Made by a program: the position numbers and the translations under genes
Origin: Pseudoscleropodium purum
Lineage: Eukaryota; Streptophyta; Bryopsida; Hypnales; Brachytheciaceae
Reading direction: 5' to 3'
Assembly: GCA_963969395.1 (NCBI GenBank)
Contig: OZ017795.1
Coordinates: 38,731,063-38,795,062, forward strand
DNA length: 64,000 nt
Shown here: positions 9,882 through 21,180 of the stretch, piece by piece
Layout: each line of letters opens with the position of its first letter
Numbering within the stretch: position 1 is the stretch's first letter
The notes under the pieces: generated by a model
Databases searched by the model: none
The model's input: the letters and a program-made list of their open reading frames with translations, nothing else
Told to the model about the DNA's origin: nothing

Positions 9882-10907
9882 CTAAAGGAATTGGCCCTTA
9901 TGTAGTTTGTATATTTGTTGAAGGGTTTTGGATCTGTTGGTTGTTGGAATAATCATAGTACATATTGGATGGCCCAATAGTATCCCAAGGCTTGGTAAAT
10001 CAAATACTTTGTTGGTTTTGGATCTGTTGGTTGTTGGAATAATCTTAGTACATGTTGGATGGCCCAACAATATCTCAGGGCTTTGTAAATCAAACATCTT
10101 GTTGGTTTTTATGGGCTTTCTCGGCATAATCTACCTTGAAAAATTTAATAGTATGACTTTGTCTAGTACTCTACAATAGACAGTGGGAGGGATGGGGATC
10201 ACCTCATCGTTCACATGCAATGTTGTTTTTGACCCAACAACCACTAGGCAGATGGAATCTATTGCATAAAGCGCATTGGGATCCTTATGTATGATTGAAA
10301 GAGTTTGAGGGTCGTATTTGGCTTTGAGAATTCGGATGTCAGTATGGTTGAGCCGATCCTTGTGGTTGTGGTGGTAGAAGGTTGTCCTTTAGTAGTGGGT
10401 AAAATACTAGTGTGTAAATTGATTGGCTGCAATGGTTGCACCAAACTCTAGTTGTATGTGAGCTTGACTCATGGTATCATGGGGAAGCTTGTTGACCTTG
10501 CCCTTTTAAAAGGCATGCCATTTGCTTTGTCAATTCCCATATTGCTCAAGTCATTTCACTTGAAACATATCTCATCTCTATACCCAATTGGTCGAAGAGG
10601 GTGGTTAGCATCAACAAAGGTTCTTGGGGTAGAGAGTGGTACCGGATCTTGTTTTGACAGAGATGATTTGTAAGACACTAAGTTGGTGCCTTGATAGTAG
10701 ATGGAGATAAATGCTCGTATCGAGTCATCCCCTTACCTCATTTTGTGTTCATTTTCTTTGTTAATGATTTTGATCTCTAAAGTAGCTTGTATGGTGTTCA
10801 AAGTGATGGGCCTTTGTAAGAGGATTTTTTGGATGGTTGTTGTGGAATCCATCACTTGGATGAAAAAATGCCGGATGGTGCTATTGGTGAGCAATCTTTC
10901 TACATAA
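9882..10907 (-). pseudogene. Probable Gypsy gag relic
   Basis: Minus-strand fragments read as a capsid-like helix-rich segment (about 10907-10700, with VMDSTTTIQKILLQRP), followed toward lower coordinates by a Pro/Thr/Gln-rich linker (10444-10259) with a 30-residue internal repeat (10127-9882). Order and strand agree with the protease relic at 7.5-8.3 kb, so both could come from one element later spread apart. Stops and frame changes are frequent. Assignment to gag is inferred from composition and position. Confidence 0.35.
9924..10103. repeat. 90-bp tandem duplication
   Basis: Two 90-bp units (9924-9 to 10013 and 10014-10103, each starting GGTTTTGGATCTGTTGGTTG) differ at only a few bases. 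90 bp is 30 codons, so the minus-strand frame (10127-9882) carries a 30-residue repeat. Confidence 0.8.
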
Positions 10908-10914
10908 CAATATT

Positions 10915-13900
10915 GTGATGTAAATATGTACAGTGCATAAAGTTTGTACTAATTTTATATTTTAGAGAGATTTTAGATTTTGGAAGACAAACTTCAAGGT
11001 GAGGTTTATTGTCAATAAAGTTGTAAAAGGGCGAAAGCCTTGGAAAAAATTTGAACAATTTGAAGTATTCTCTTTAGTTTTATAGAATCTATGTTTGGAT
11101 TTGAAGTTTGACTCTAGAATGTTGAATTAGAGGGTTTTTATGGAGTCGCAAGATTTAGAGTCTCAATTAAAGGTTGAACTAGAGCTTTTGTTGTCACAAT
11201 TACTAGATCAATCATCTTAACTAAATGTTTCTACACCATTGCCAATCCATTTGTAGGATGAAATTGGACCTTCTCATTTCTTGAAAAAACCTTGTGTGGC
11301 ACAATGTTGGCATGGTAATCTCCAAAGAGAGGCTTGTGCTATAGTGATCCTATTTCAAGTTGGATGTATTGAACTAGGCACTTCAAAAGTGGAATTTGAG
11401 AAATTAAATATTGTATTCTAAATTCAAATTTGAGCTTTAATAAAATTCTAAAGATCTGAATCAATGGTCTAGTTCTTAATTTTATTTTTTATTTCTACTA
11501 AAGATTAAAATTCAAAGAATAAAGTTTAAGCACTTACCTCTAATATAAATGATACTGTAGTTCCATCTTCTTGCACCACAATCATGATCAACTCGTAACA
11601 TCCTTCACCTTCCATCTTGTTGATTTTGTTGTATTTTTGCTTGTGGTCACTTAACCCCTAAAGTCCCATTGTCCCCTCAAGAAATAGAATGGATTTCAAG
11701 CAAGCTCCTATAGTCTCAATATTTATCATGATTTATTGAAATTTTTTGTGAAGATAGAAAAACACATTAGCTTTCCAATAAATAAAAGTTTTCTTTCAAA
11801 TGGTGCATGGGAGAAAAAACATGGCACAATAAGCTCTTTTTTTAGTTTGGTAGACCAAACATACACATTTCCACAATTAAGGGAATAAATTTTTTTAAAT
11901 CTTGTTTCTTATAGATTGTAATTTTATCTACATGTAAAACTTTTATTCTTCCTATTTGGATTTTTTATGAAATTGTTATGGTATTATAGAAAATTTTGGG
12001 TCTATCTGGTTCATTTGACTACATTGAATTGTGTAAATAGAAAATTATCATTCCAAACAGTCTTATAGAAAAATTGTTAACAAAAGTCAAATATTGTGCT
12101 CTGTTAGATTTTTGATTAAAAATTTATTCTAAAAAATATTAAGAAAAATAATTGTATAAGAACATTTGCCAAAAGTCAAATAGCCCTCCACAAGGCCCAA
12201 ACTTTCTTTAATGGAAAATCTGTTTTTTGGGGCAATTAGTGCAACTTCTTGAAAAAATAGCTTGTAGAATTCATTTCTAAACTCAATTTTTGCAATTTAA
12301 AAAAAAAACATATACAAGGCTTAGATCTCTTGCTAACTAAAACAATCTCATTGTTGAAATTAGTGTGAACATTTGACTTCATCTCAAAACTATCAAAAAT
12401 TTAGTTTTACTTTCAATCTTAAATTTACTTCTACTTAATAATTTTTGTAATTTAAGTGTACTTTTTTTTGACATTTTTTTCTTAGATTCAGTCAACTCAA
12501 TTCTTCAACATAGAAAATTAAAAAATCAGAATTAGTAGTGACAAAATTTAAAGTCAAAATCTAATCAAGCAAGGTGCAAAACTACTCGGATTCTTCACTT
12601 TAAATGCAAGTATCTTGCAACCTACGCAATCAAAAATTTTGAAATTTCTTCCACACATATATACACTAGTATAGTAAAAGATTTTACAATTAGATATGCA
12701 AAAAAATTAAGTTTTTCTTTGCACTTTAGAATAAAAATGACAAGTTTACTTGGTGTTTGATGGAAAAAGGTCTTAGAACTATGGAGGTTAAATAAAAAGA
12801 TTTCGAAATAAATTCAAATTTCTAAGCTATTTCCTTTGTGTTCTCACTTGTCTAATATTCTTGTTCTATTTTTCTACTATTATATTTGAATTTTTTAGGA
12901 TTTTCCACTAAATTCTAAATATTCTATGTTGCTACCCTTGATTTCTACTAAACTAATGAATACTAAGAATAAAACTAAATGGAAAGGCATCCTCTCATAA
13001 AGTCTACTAAGCATCTAATTAATCCCCCGAGTATCTAATTTAGTCAATCTAAAGGTTTGGAATCTAATATCTTTAAAAGCTACTTCAATCAATTCTTCAT
13101 TATGAAGTCAAATTAGTCTATTAACCACACTTAATGGTTGATTCTCCACTTGCCTATTTTTTCTCCTTTCTTCTTCTCTTCTTCTCTTCTTCAACTCCCT
13201 CTAACACCTTCTTCTAATTGGTTTTGCTTCTCCACTTGTTCCTTTCTTTTCTTCCTAATATGCCCAAATTATGTAACTAAAATCCCACAATGGGGGATAA
13301 AGCAAACCAACAAGGTTAGAAAAATTTCTACCCTTGCTCTTTTGAGAAACCCCCTTCAGTTGCCTACAAAGGTGGCATCATCAATATATATTTTTTGAAT
13401 TAATATGGCACCACTACATTGGCTTGAATGGAATGCCAAGGCTAGCATGCTAGTGTGTGTAAGTAGCTGGGGCTATTATGCTTTATGGAGGAGCTTGTCC
13501 ATTTTTGGATTTTCAAAATTCTAGATCCCACCAACAAATATCCCAAATACCCATTGGCAAGCCTATTGGGCATTTTGTTGACGATATTCAAAGACCAACA
13601 CCACATCTCCTTATATCCTTTAAAAGAACACCTTCAATTGTAAAAACCTTCAAATATAACAACTTTCTTTTTAAAAAAAATGGTCCATGCATGTCCCTTC
13701 ATGGTCATAAGAATTGAATTTCATTTCAAGTTGCCATGTAATGGCCACCTCTAAAGTATTTTAGAGCTTAGGTTGCTTGAGAAAGTGTGGAAGGTGATAC
13801 TTTAGGCCTTCTAATTTGAAGGCTTACATACACATTGTATGTAGTAGTTACATCTCTTTATGTTGAATTACTATCAATATTGGTGTACCTTGAGATTGAA

Positions 13901-15316
13901 TTGTTCTCTACATGTCATCAAGATTAGGGTTGTTGCTCACACAACTTAGGTAGGCCCTTTGTTTCCTTTCCATAGGGCTACTAAAGTTATTTGAATAACA
14001 TCTCCTAATCCCTACCCTAGAATAGTCTAATGTTGCATTGCAATCCAATCCATCAATGAAGTTGATTAAATAACTCTTAAAGGATTTCAAGTCAAAAGTG
14101 ACACTCAAAGAAATTGTCAACAAGGAAATTCTTCCCCTTTAGATTGGTGATTGGAGGGGTCACAAGAATTTTTTCAATTTTACCTATACAAAATAATGAA
14201 ATAAAGGTTGCCTTTCACTAATTTCTTAACATTTGCTACTATATAAATATTTATTGTTATTATAAAAGAATGCACTACTTTTAAATTAGGTATTGTTGTA
14301 ATTGGGACCTCCATGTGTACAAATAGAAATCTTTGTAGAAATCTTTGTTGATTTTTAGGCTTGTATAATAACATTCTTGGAGTAAAGCAACCTAAGGTGA
14401 AAACACCCATTCTTGTCCTTGTACCCATTCATGTACCTTTGATTTCTATTATTTAACTATTTGTACATAGTCTTTCATTTCAATGTCCTTGAAAAGTGTC
14501 ATTCAATTATCTTCATGCTTAATTGTGAATCTGTAATTAGTTGACTATAGATTTTGTTAAATTTTGGTTTCAAATCCACCTATATGTGACAATTTTAGTG
14601 GTCTACAAAGCTTCGACTTTGAAAATTCATAGAAATTACATACAATATCCAAAAGAATTGCAAAATGAGTAGGTGTGGTTACATGCATTCTCCTAATAAC
14701 TAGTGACTATGGAAATGGATCAGGCTTTTGCCACCAAGAGCACTTGGGAGCCAACAATATTGCCATTCTTCAGAGCAAATGACATAAAGTAGGTACACCC
14801 AAATGTGCTTTTGACCTTAAACCACCATCTATATAATATGTACATCTGTAAATTCAGTTCTGTACCTATATGGAAAAAACACTTTTAGAACCAAACTTTA
14901 TTCCTTAATAACTTTTGTACACAGTATCCAAATGCCATGTTCTCTAGTGTGTTGGAACCTCCTTTGACTTGCCAACAAGAACCTATGAAAATCTGACCAA
15001 TCTAATAATAGCAAATAGTCTTAGTAGCACAAAATGGCAGTTTCGGGAGTACCTACCTTAGTAGGCAATGCCCAGAAGTCAAGACTTGATACATTACTCA
15101 TAATGACATCATAATTGTTATTGGATATACATTGATCTCTATCGAAGGTCGAAGGCATTAGATGTGAATACTAGATCTCTAATTGTCATTGTGTATAATG
15201 ACATTATAAATTCATAATTATTGTCCACTCTATGTTCACAACTCAAATCATTCATGGAGCACTACCAGCTGACCTTTTAAGCCTACCGACTAAATTAGGC
15301 AGGTCTATCTTATTTT
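10915..15316. other. AT-rich intergenic region with dispersed repeats
   Basis: No supported gene. 11.6-12.8 kb shares diverged blocks with 30.6-32.6 kb: a TATCTTGCAATC block, then a slowly diverging AT stretch, then a GGACTTTAGGGGTTAA-like end. 13.1-14.4 kb holds short unsupported ORFs. 15.64-15.73 kb is a low-complexity ACACCATATA stretch. Confidence 0.4.
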
Positions 15317-17565
15317 CACTACAAAAAACAGAGGAAATAAATGACTGCAAACAATGACTGTTTTGTAGTATTATCACCATCTATTGCTAGATAGGATGAG
15401 TGTTTGGATGACAAGGACTCTACGTGAATGTATAAGGAAAAGAAGGTAAAGAAATTGGAAAGTAATAAGGAAATCTTTCAAGTCGTTTTTTTCTTTGTCA
15501 TAACTTCGACATCCACGTGAGTAATCATTCAATAGTCATTTTGCAGTTAGGACAGACACATTCAAAATCTGACATGGACATCCACGTCAACAATCATTCT
15601 TAAGTCATTTACAAGTTATAGCTACACATTATACACAATAAATTATATAGAATACATTATATACATTACACCATTTACAATTTGCACCATACAACATATA
15701 CAATACACCATATATAATATATCATATACAATATACCATTCTTAGTAAAATATTGTATGGCTTCCAAAGTCACTTAATGTGAGCACTAGGAGGAAATATA
15801 AGAAGCCTTTTATACAAGTGGGGGGTAGTAGGCAAGACAAATGATGTGGGATATGAAAAATGTAGGAAATGAGTTATAAGTAATATTTCAAACTTCATTT
15901 AGGCATAGTAAATTAATTTTTTCAATAAACTTTGAGTTAAAAAAAATTGGAAAATCAATCTCACTTTCATCTCTAAAAATTCATTTAAGATTTTGAGTCT
16001 CAAATCAAAAGTTGTGGACAAATTTGAGAAAAAGATTGGAAAAGATTTTTTTTCTAACATTTTCTTAATATATAGAAGAATCCTAGTCCTTTATCAATTT
16101 ATAGAAGTTAGTATTGTTTATTGTAGAAATAATTGTAATCCACTCATGCATTTAGTACTAGAACACATTGCCATGAAGATGTTTGGAAACACAATTGTAA
16201 CACTCATTATGTTCATTGGTTAGTAGAATAAGTCAACTCTTCCGTCACCAAGAAATGACTTGTTTGTGATTGTATACAATGCATGTTGCTCATTCTTTAG
16301 TAGCATCAATGTCATTCAAGAGTCACTTTTTTCTACTTGCAAAATCGCCGGAGTCAATTCCAAATGAGATTTAGTGAACGTGGAACCGAGCTAGCACTTT
16401 TGACCACAATAGATGGTGTTCATATAGATAGAAGTACAAGCAAAGTGTGATTGGACTATTGGAGGCTGTCAACCATTGTCAAGCCCTTTACATTGGAAAT
16501 TCAGTTATGTACAATGCTTTTTTGTAATGTGATTGAGAAGAATGTCAAAATTATTGGAAGTAGTTACAAACATATTTAGAAGAGCTTGAAGAAATCAAGA
16601 ATTCATGACTGAGGATGGAGCATTGTTTCAGATGCAAAAGGGGCGGGGACTTTGAAAGCATTGCCTTTTTTGAATGTGAAGAAAGGACAAAATCCCACAC
16701 TCTATGCACCATATACAATGAATCCCTATAAAGCTAGAATGCCCCATAATTTAGCCAAGTTTGCAAATGCTTTTTGCAAAGAATTATTCAAGTAGGTTAT
16801 GTTCAACTCATCTTTTTATAATGCACTTCTATCATCTAGTCTACCCTGAAAAAAGCTAGAAGAAAAAATGGAGAAGGTATTGCCTTAAAGAATTCTAAAA
16901 TTTTACAAGTGTTTTTTAGGTGGCACATTGTGGTCAAGTTAAGAGTAAGTCATGTCTAAGTCATACAACAATCATTTTGCAGTTCTTTGGAAGAATCATG
17001 GTTGTCACATTGGACAGATTACTATTCATTTCATGTCCTATAGGACAAGTTACTATTCATCAGATGTACGTCTTACGTACATCTGATGAATAGTAACTTG
17101 TCCTATAAGACGTGAAATGAATAGTAATCTGTCCAATGTGACAACCATGGGAAGGATTTGAAACAACGACTTACACTACACCAAATTTCTTTTTCTTTAT
17201 CCATCCAAAAAGAATTACTTCCCTGATCTACCACAAAAACTAGCTACTAGTCATTTATCAGTCATATGTAAGTCAGTAGAAATCACAAAGAAGTTGCAAA
17301 ATTGACTAAAAAATGATTGTGCCGTCGAGAACGACAAAAGCTAGTTCTACATTAGGAAGACATCGACGAGGCAGATGTAAAATTGCGGATGAAGCGTCAC
17401 TGTCATCTCAACGTCATCCCTTAGTTGCGAACATCACTGCTAGTTGACTGTGGTGATAGAGATCCTTTAGCGTTGGTGCAATTAGGGAGCACCAATCACG
17501 TTGTAGTCGTATTTTATAGCCAATCATTCTTTTGCAGTTGTGTTTTTGCTCGTTTTCTTGTAGTG
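15317..17565. mobile_element. Non-autonomous CACTA transposon, 2.25 kb
   Basis: The left end is CACTACAAAAAACAG; the right end, read inverted, is CACTACAAGAAAACG. Both sides are flanked by TTT (15314-15316 and 17566-17568), a 3-bp duplication. Subterminal words such as AATCATTTTGCAGTT recur near both ends (about 15527, 16968 and 17524), as expected for CACTA transposase-binding repeats. The interior (16.3-16.9 kb) has patchy, stop-riddled coding-like sequence that I do not recognise. A hAT-type foldback is nested at 16997-17149. No CACTA transposase is visible. Confidence 0.75.
16997..17149. mobile_element. hAT-type foldback MITE, 153 bp
   Basis: Two 75-bp arms around a 3-bp loop match at 73 of 75 positions. 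The ends are CATGGTTGTCA and TGACAACCATG. The flanks GGAAGAAT (16989-16996) and GGAAGGAT (17150-17157) agree at 7 of 8 positions, the 8-bp duplication of hAT elements. It is nested inside the CACTA element and shares its terminal sequence with the MITE at 19862. Confidence 0.8.
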
Positions 17566-18443
17566 TTTGGTACACTTTATCATACTTCCATCTAGAAGTT
17601 GGCCAACGTTATTATTGTTGACATTTTTATCCAAAAATTTCAAGTGAAATTAATAAAACCAAACTAAGGAGTTGAGCAATGCTGGAGAGAGAGTCAAACT
17701 TGGAATTGGAGATGATGAAGTGGGGTGGTACCTTAGTATACAATAAAAAATGAAAAAAAAATTCCACTTCTGTTGGACCCAAAAGTGGAAGTATTGCCAC
17801 ATACACAAGTAACAGAAAAAAGTTTGGTTTGCAAAAAAGAACTAGCCTCTTAATCTCTCTATTATCACTTCTGATAGCGAATACCGGTATGTAAATATGT
17901 AACTGATTGCAATTATCATGCTGTACACCACTTTCGGGACACTTCCATTTCGACAACACAGAATTTGTAAACAGTGCTTTAAAAGTCAATCAAAATACTT
18001 TTAAAATGAAAATATGAAATGATGATGATGGCCCTACCAAATTCAGTGATGTAAATTGCAGAAAAAGTCACTCTAGAAATGGTGGCGTACCTGGACTGCC
18101 ATACATTCAGCAAAATTGAGAATTGTGCATGATCTCCAAACACACACAATCGAACAATGCACTAGCTTATTCTTCCAAACCAGATCCATTTCTTGCTCAT
18201 GGCGTATTGAAAATAACTGCCATGTCACGGTTTGAGGTACAATATATATACGGAGGTAGACTCAATCCACGAGATCCTCCATAAGCATATTAACTTATCC
18301 TCAATTATTTTGTACATCATGACACTAATTAATATTATGAGACGGTAGTCCAAACGTCCGGCGCTCCTGTTCCGAACTGAGGGCCCTCGAGGTTAACCTT
18401 GGTTGAGATAAACTTGACAGTTGCTCGAATTGGAGCACCTTAA
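17566..18443. other. Intergenic region downstream of actinoporin-like gene
   Basis: AT-rich with no gene seen. The 200 bp next to 18444 may contain the 3' untranslated region of the minus-strand gene. Confidence 0.35.
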
Positions 18444-19220
18444 TCAAGCACTTTTGAATTCCACCTCGAGAGTGGCTTGTCCGTTGTTGGTCATGCTCCC
18501 AAGCAGCTGGAAGCCATTACTGCTGGTGTTGATCCACTGGTCGGGTTTGTGTGGGTATGGGAACCCACCGGATCCATTGTACAGGCGCTCGTAGACACTG
18601 TAGTTGCCTTCTTGACGGCCATCAACCACGATCGCGTTCCACCAGTTCGAGTACAAGTTGTAGTCGTAGGGGACGGACCACATCACATGGACTGTCTTGT
18701 TCACATCCTGATATGACAGCATGATCACGGGATGAAACTGTTATAAGTTAAAGTTCGCAGACCAATGTGCAAAAAAATTAAATGGATCATAACTATGGAC
18801 ATGCACATTTCTAGGAACGATACTGGAGTCGGGGAATTTTCAGAAACTCCAGTAATTCCTTCCTTCATCCGACTCGGTTCGAGAGACCAAGGTTGCAAAT
18901 TTAAGTTATGACCTCGGACTGTACAAACTGTAATTCACAGTGCTTTCGATCTCACTGCAGCTATGGCAGTTGACTCAATGAATGCACAAACAGCAATGCC
19001 CTGGGAGGTGAACATGAATCGTAAATTTGATTATACTCTACGATTTAATGTATAGGGTACTGACCTGAATGTAGTAGGAAAACACACCAACAGCCCCGCG
19101 AGCAGTATTTTGTGACTTGCGCGCAGAAAACAGACCAGCCGTTTGGCTTGGAATCTGGTGGGCAATGTTCTGATCGCTTGATCCACTCTCGAAGTATACT
19201 CCCACGCTTTCGAGTGTATA
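18444..19220 (-). CDS. Actinoporin-like (bryoporin-like) protein, 3' exons
   Basis: Two minus-strand exons, 19065-19220 (52 codons) and 18444-18707 (87 codons plus stop), join in phase 0 across a GT-AG intron (18708-19064). The second exon holds the family signature around SVPYDYNLYSNWW, which in actinoporins forms the phosphocholine-binding surface rich in Tyr and Trp. The first ends in a strand motif (AVGVFSYYIQ) that precedes it in the family. An acceptor AG lies directly upstream of 19220, so at least one 5' exon is missing; I could not identify it between 19224 and 19861, where a MITE begins. The membrane-inserting N-terminal helix is therefore not seen, and no RGD motif is present. Family members are secreted or cytosolic pore formers; activity here is unknown. 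Confidence is high for the family, low for gene integrity. Confidence 0.75.
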
Positions 19221-19861
19221 CTGGAAATTTGAAAGGTCAAATATTAATTACCATAAGCACATCAAAAGCTTTGTGTGGCAGAACTTATTATTTATCAGTG
19301 CCAAGACTCAGTCTGTGTAAGCATAGTAAGAAACTCAACTGGGTACTTATCGGTGATGCTCCGATATGTGGTGCACGTGAAAAAGCAACTGACTTCCTCT
19401 GCACAGATGTTGGATTGCATGGGTCACAAGCTACGCTTAGAACACGGCCCCATTTCTTGCCGATCCAGGATTCCAGGCGAGGTCAAACTTCATTTGATTT
19501 CTGCATTGAAACACACGTTTACAAAATTTGATGTTTTCCACAAGTAGTATAGTAAACTTGCCAATCACGGCACAGACAAAATTCAAATCTTTCTCCACAT
19601 AAAAACACTTGCATCATGTTTAGAAATTTGACAGATTATTAAAATGTCATGTTAAGATTCACCTTAAAAAAACAGAATGCAAAAAGATTTTTTCCTACAA
19701 ATTTTATTGCAATTTAAAGTTGATGAAGCCAAAATCTAGTTAAAAAATTCCTTGCGAATTTCCTTGACCACATAGTGTGTGGTCATTGGGCGGTAGTACA
19801 AAATTTTGTTCCCATTCCAATCAAATTGGTTATTGAATGATGTGATTACTGTATAGTGAAT
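19221..19861. other. Region upstream of actinoporin-like exons
   Basis: This stretch should hold the missing 5' exon and promoter, but I cannot assign either. A short minus-strand reading frame at about 19736-19850 (FDWNGNKILYY) ends at a MITE and is not recognised. Confidence 0.3.
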
Positions 19862-20118
19862 CATGGTTGTCATAGTGGACGGACGTCCGGTTCGCCCGTC
19901 CGTTAGAGGTCCCGCCCGTCCGATACAGTCAATACATAGTTGACTTTCTAATAACGAAAAAATAGGCCACGTGGATGCCATGTGGATTAAGGAACATGCT
20001 GGGCGCGGACGAGGTGACGTGTCATTCCACAAAATTGCACAAGTTACAAAATTAAAGCCATCCAGACCGTCCGTCCATCCGGTACGATGACCCTAACTCG
20101 CCCGTTATGACAACCATG
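19862..20118. mobile_element. hAT-type MITE, 257 bp, GC-rich
   Basis: The ends are CATGGTTGTCATA and TATGACAACCATG. The flanks TAGTGAAT (19854-19861) and TAGTAAAT (20119-20126) agree at 7 of 8 bases. It has several CGTCC/GGACG boxes near both ends and an AT-rich middle. The termini match those of the nested foldback at 16997. Confidence 0.8.
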
Positions 20119-20126
20119 TAGTAAAT

Positions 20127-21180
20127 AGTAATTAGTGTTGTGTGGTTTTTGGATGTGTGCTATAAATAGAAGGTTACTCTAGTATATGTTTATTAAAATT
20201 TCATTTCATTTTTCCACAAAAAAAAACCTTAAATTGAATTTTGGGTAGTTGTAGGAAAGGGTGGTCCTATTTTCCGTCACATTTTGAGTTGCGGAGTTTA
20301 GTTTGGCCATAACATTTGGAGAATGAAGCCAATGTACTTGAATTTTGTTATTGAAATTGACTAACTTGTTTATGAAGAGAATTCTTATTTTTCAAAAAAA
20401 TTCAAAAAAAATTTGTAATTAAAATTCAATTAAGTTAATTTGTCACACTTTGCAATTTAGGGTTTTTTAGTATTGTGGAGTACCCATAATTAATGATGTA
20501 GAGCTTAGATTTTAGTGGGATATTCTCAAACTAGAGAGGCATTATTATATCTATTTTTTGGAACCATTTAGGTGTTTTTTCAAACAGGGATATTTTAGTA
20601 CAACAAATATTCATATTAATCAAAACAATAATCTTAGCCATTCATTTTTTTTATCAATGGTTGAGATGATTCTGTTTCATAGTACTCATAATATTTGTAG
20701 TATTGAGCACAAAAACTACAATTTGGACAAAACACTACAAAAAACGAACACCCTTTTTTGCAACTACCCTTTTTTATAATTTCTTTTAATTCTTTATAAA
20801 AATCTTATTAATTACAAATATGATTAAAATAGTGTGAAATTTTAAAAAAATAGAAATAATAATGCCAAATACCTTCATATAATTGATGTACATCTAGACT
20901 CTTATCAAGAGAAATTCAATTGAAAAAGTCTAAAAATCACATATTTTAAGCATTGAATATGTTGTAGAAGGATGTTGGAACCAAATTCGGATTTACCCAA
21001 CTAGTATAGTTCGTTCCGGAGGAGGCTATTTAAATAGGATTGTTTCTTATTGAATCTAAATTAATTCCTAATGAGTCATTGCAACATGGTATTTTGAGAA
21101 AAATAAAGTTCCTTAAACCAATTATATCTATGTTTTCCTCACATGATATCTAATTACACAATTTGGCACTCCACTCTTAA
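20127..21180. other. Intergenic, AT-rich
   Basis: No gene seen. A lone CACTACAAAAAACG terminus at about 20733 resembles a CACTA end, but I found no partner. Confidence 0.35.

Noticed and set aside
18477..18716. Plus-strand ORF of 79 codons
   Set aside because: Antisense to the actinoporin-like last exon.
19031..19240. 69-codon minus-strand ORF over the upstream actinoporin-like exon
   Set aside because: The real coding frame is a different one; this ORF crosses the splice acceptor at 19221.
20733..20760. CACTA-like terminus CACTACAAAAAACG
   Set aside because: No matching inverted end or 3-bp duplication was found nearby.
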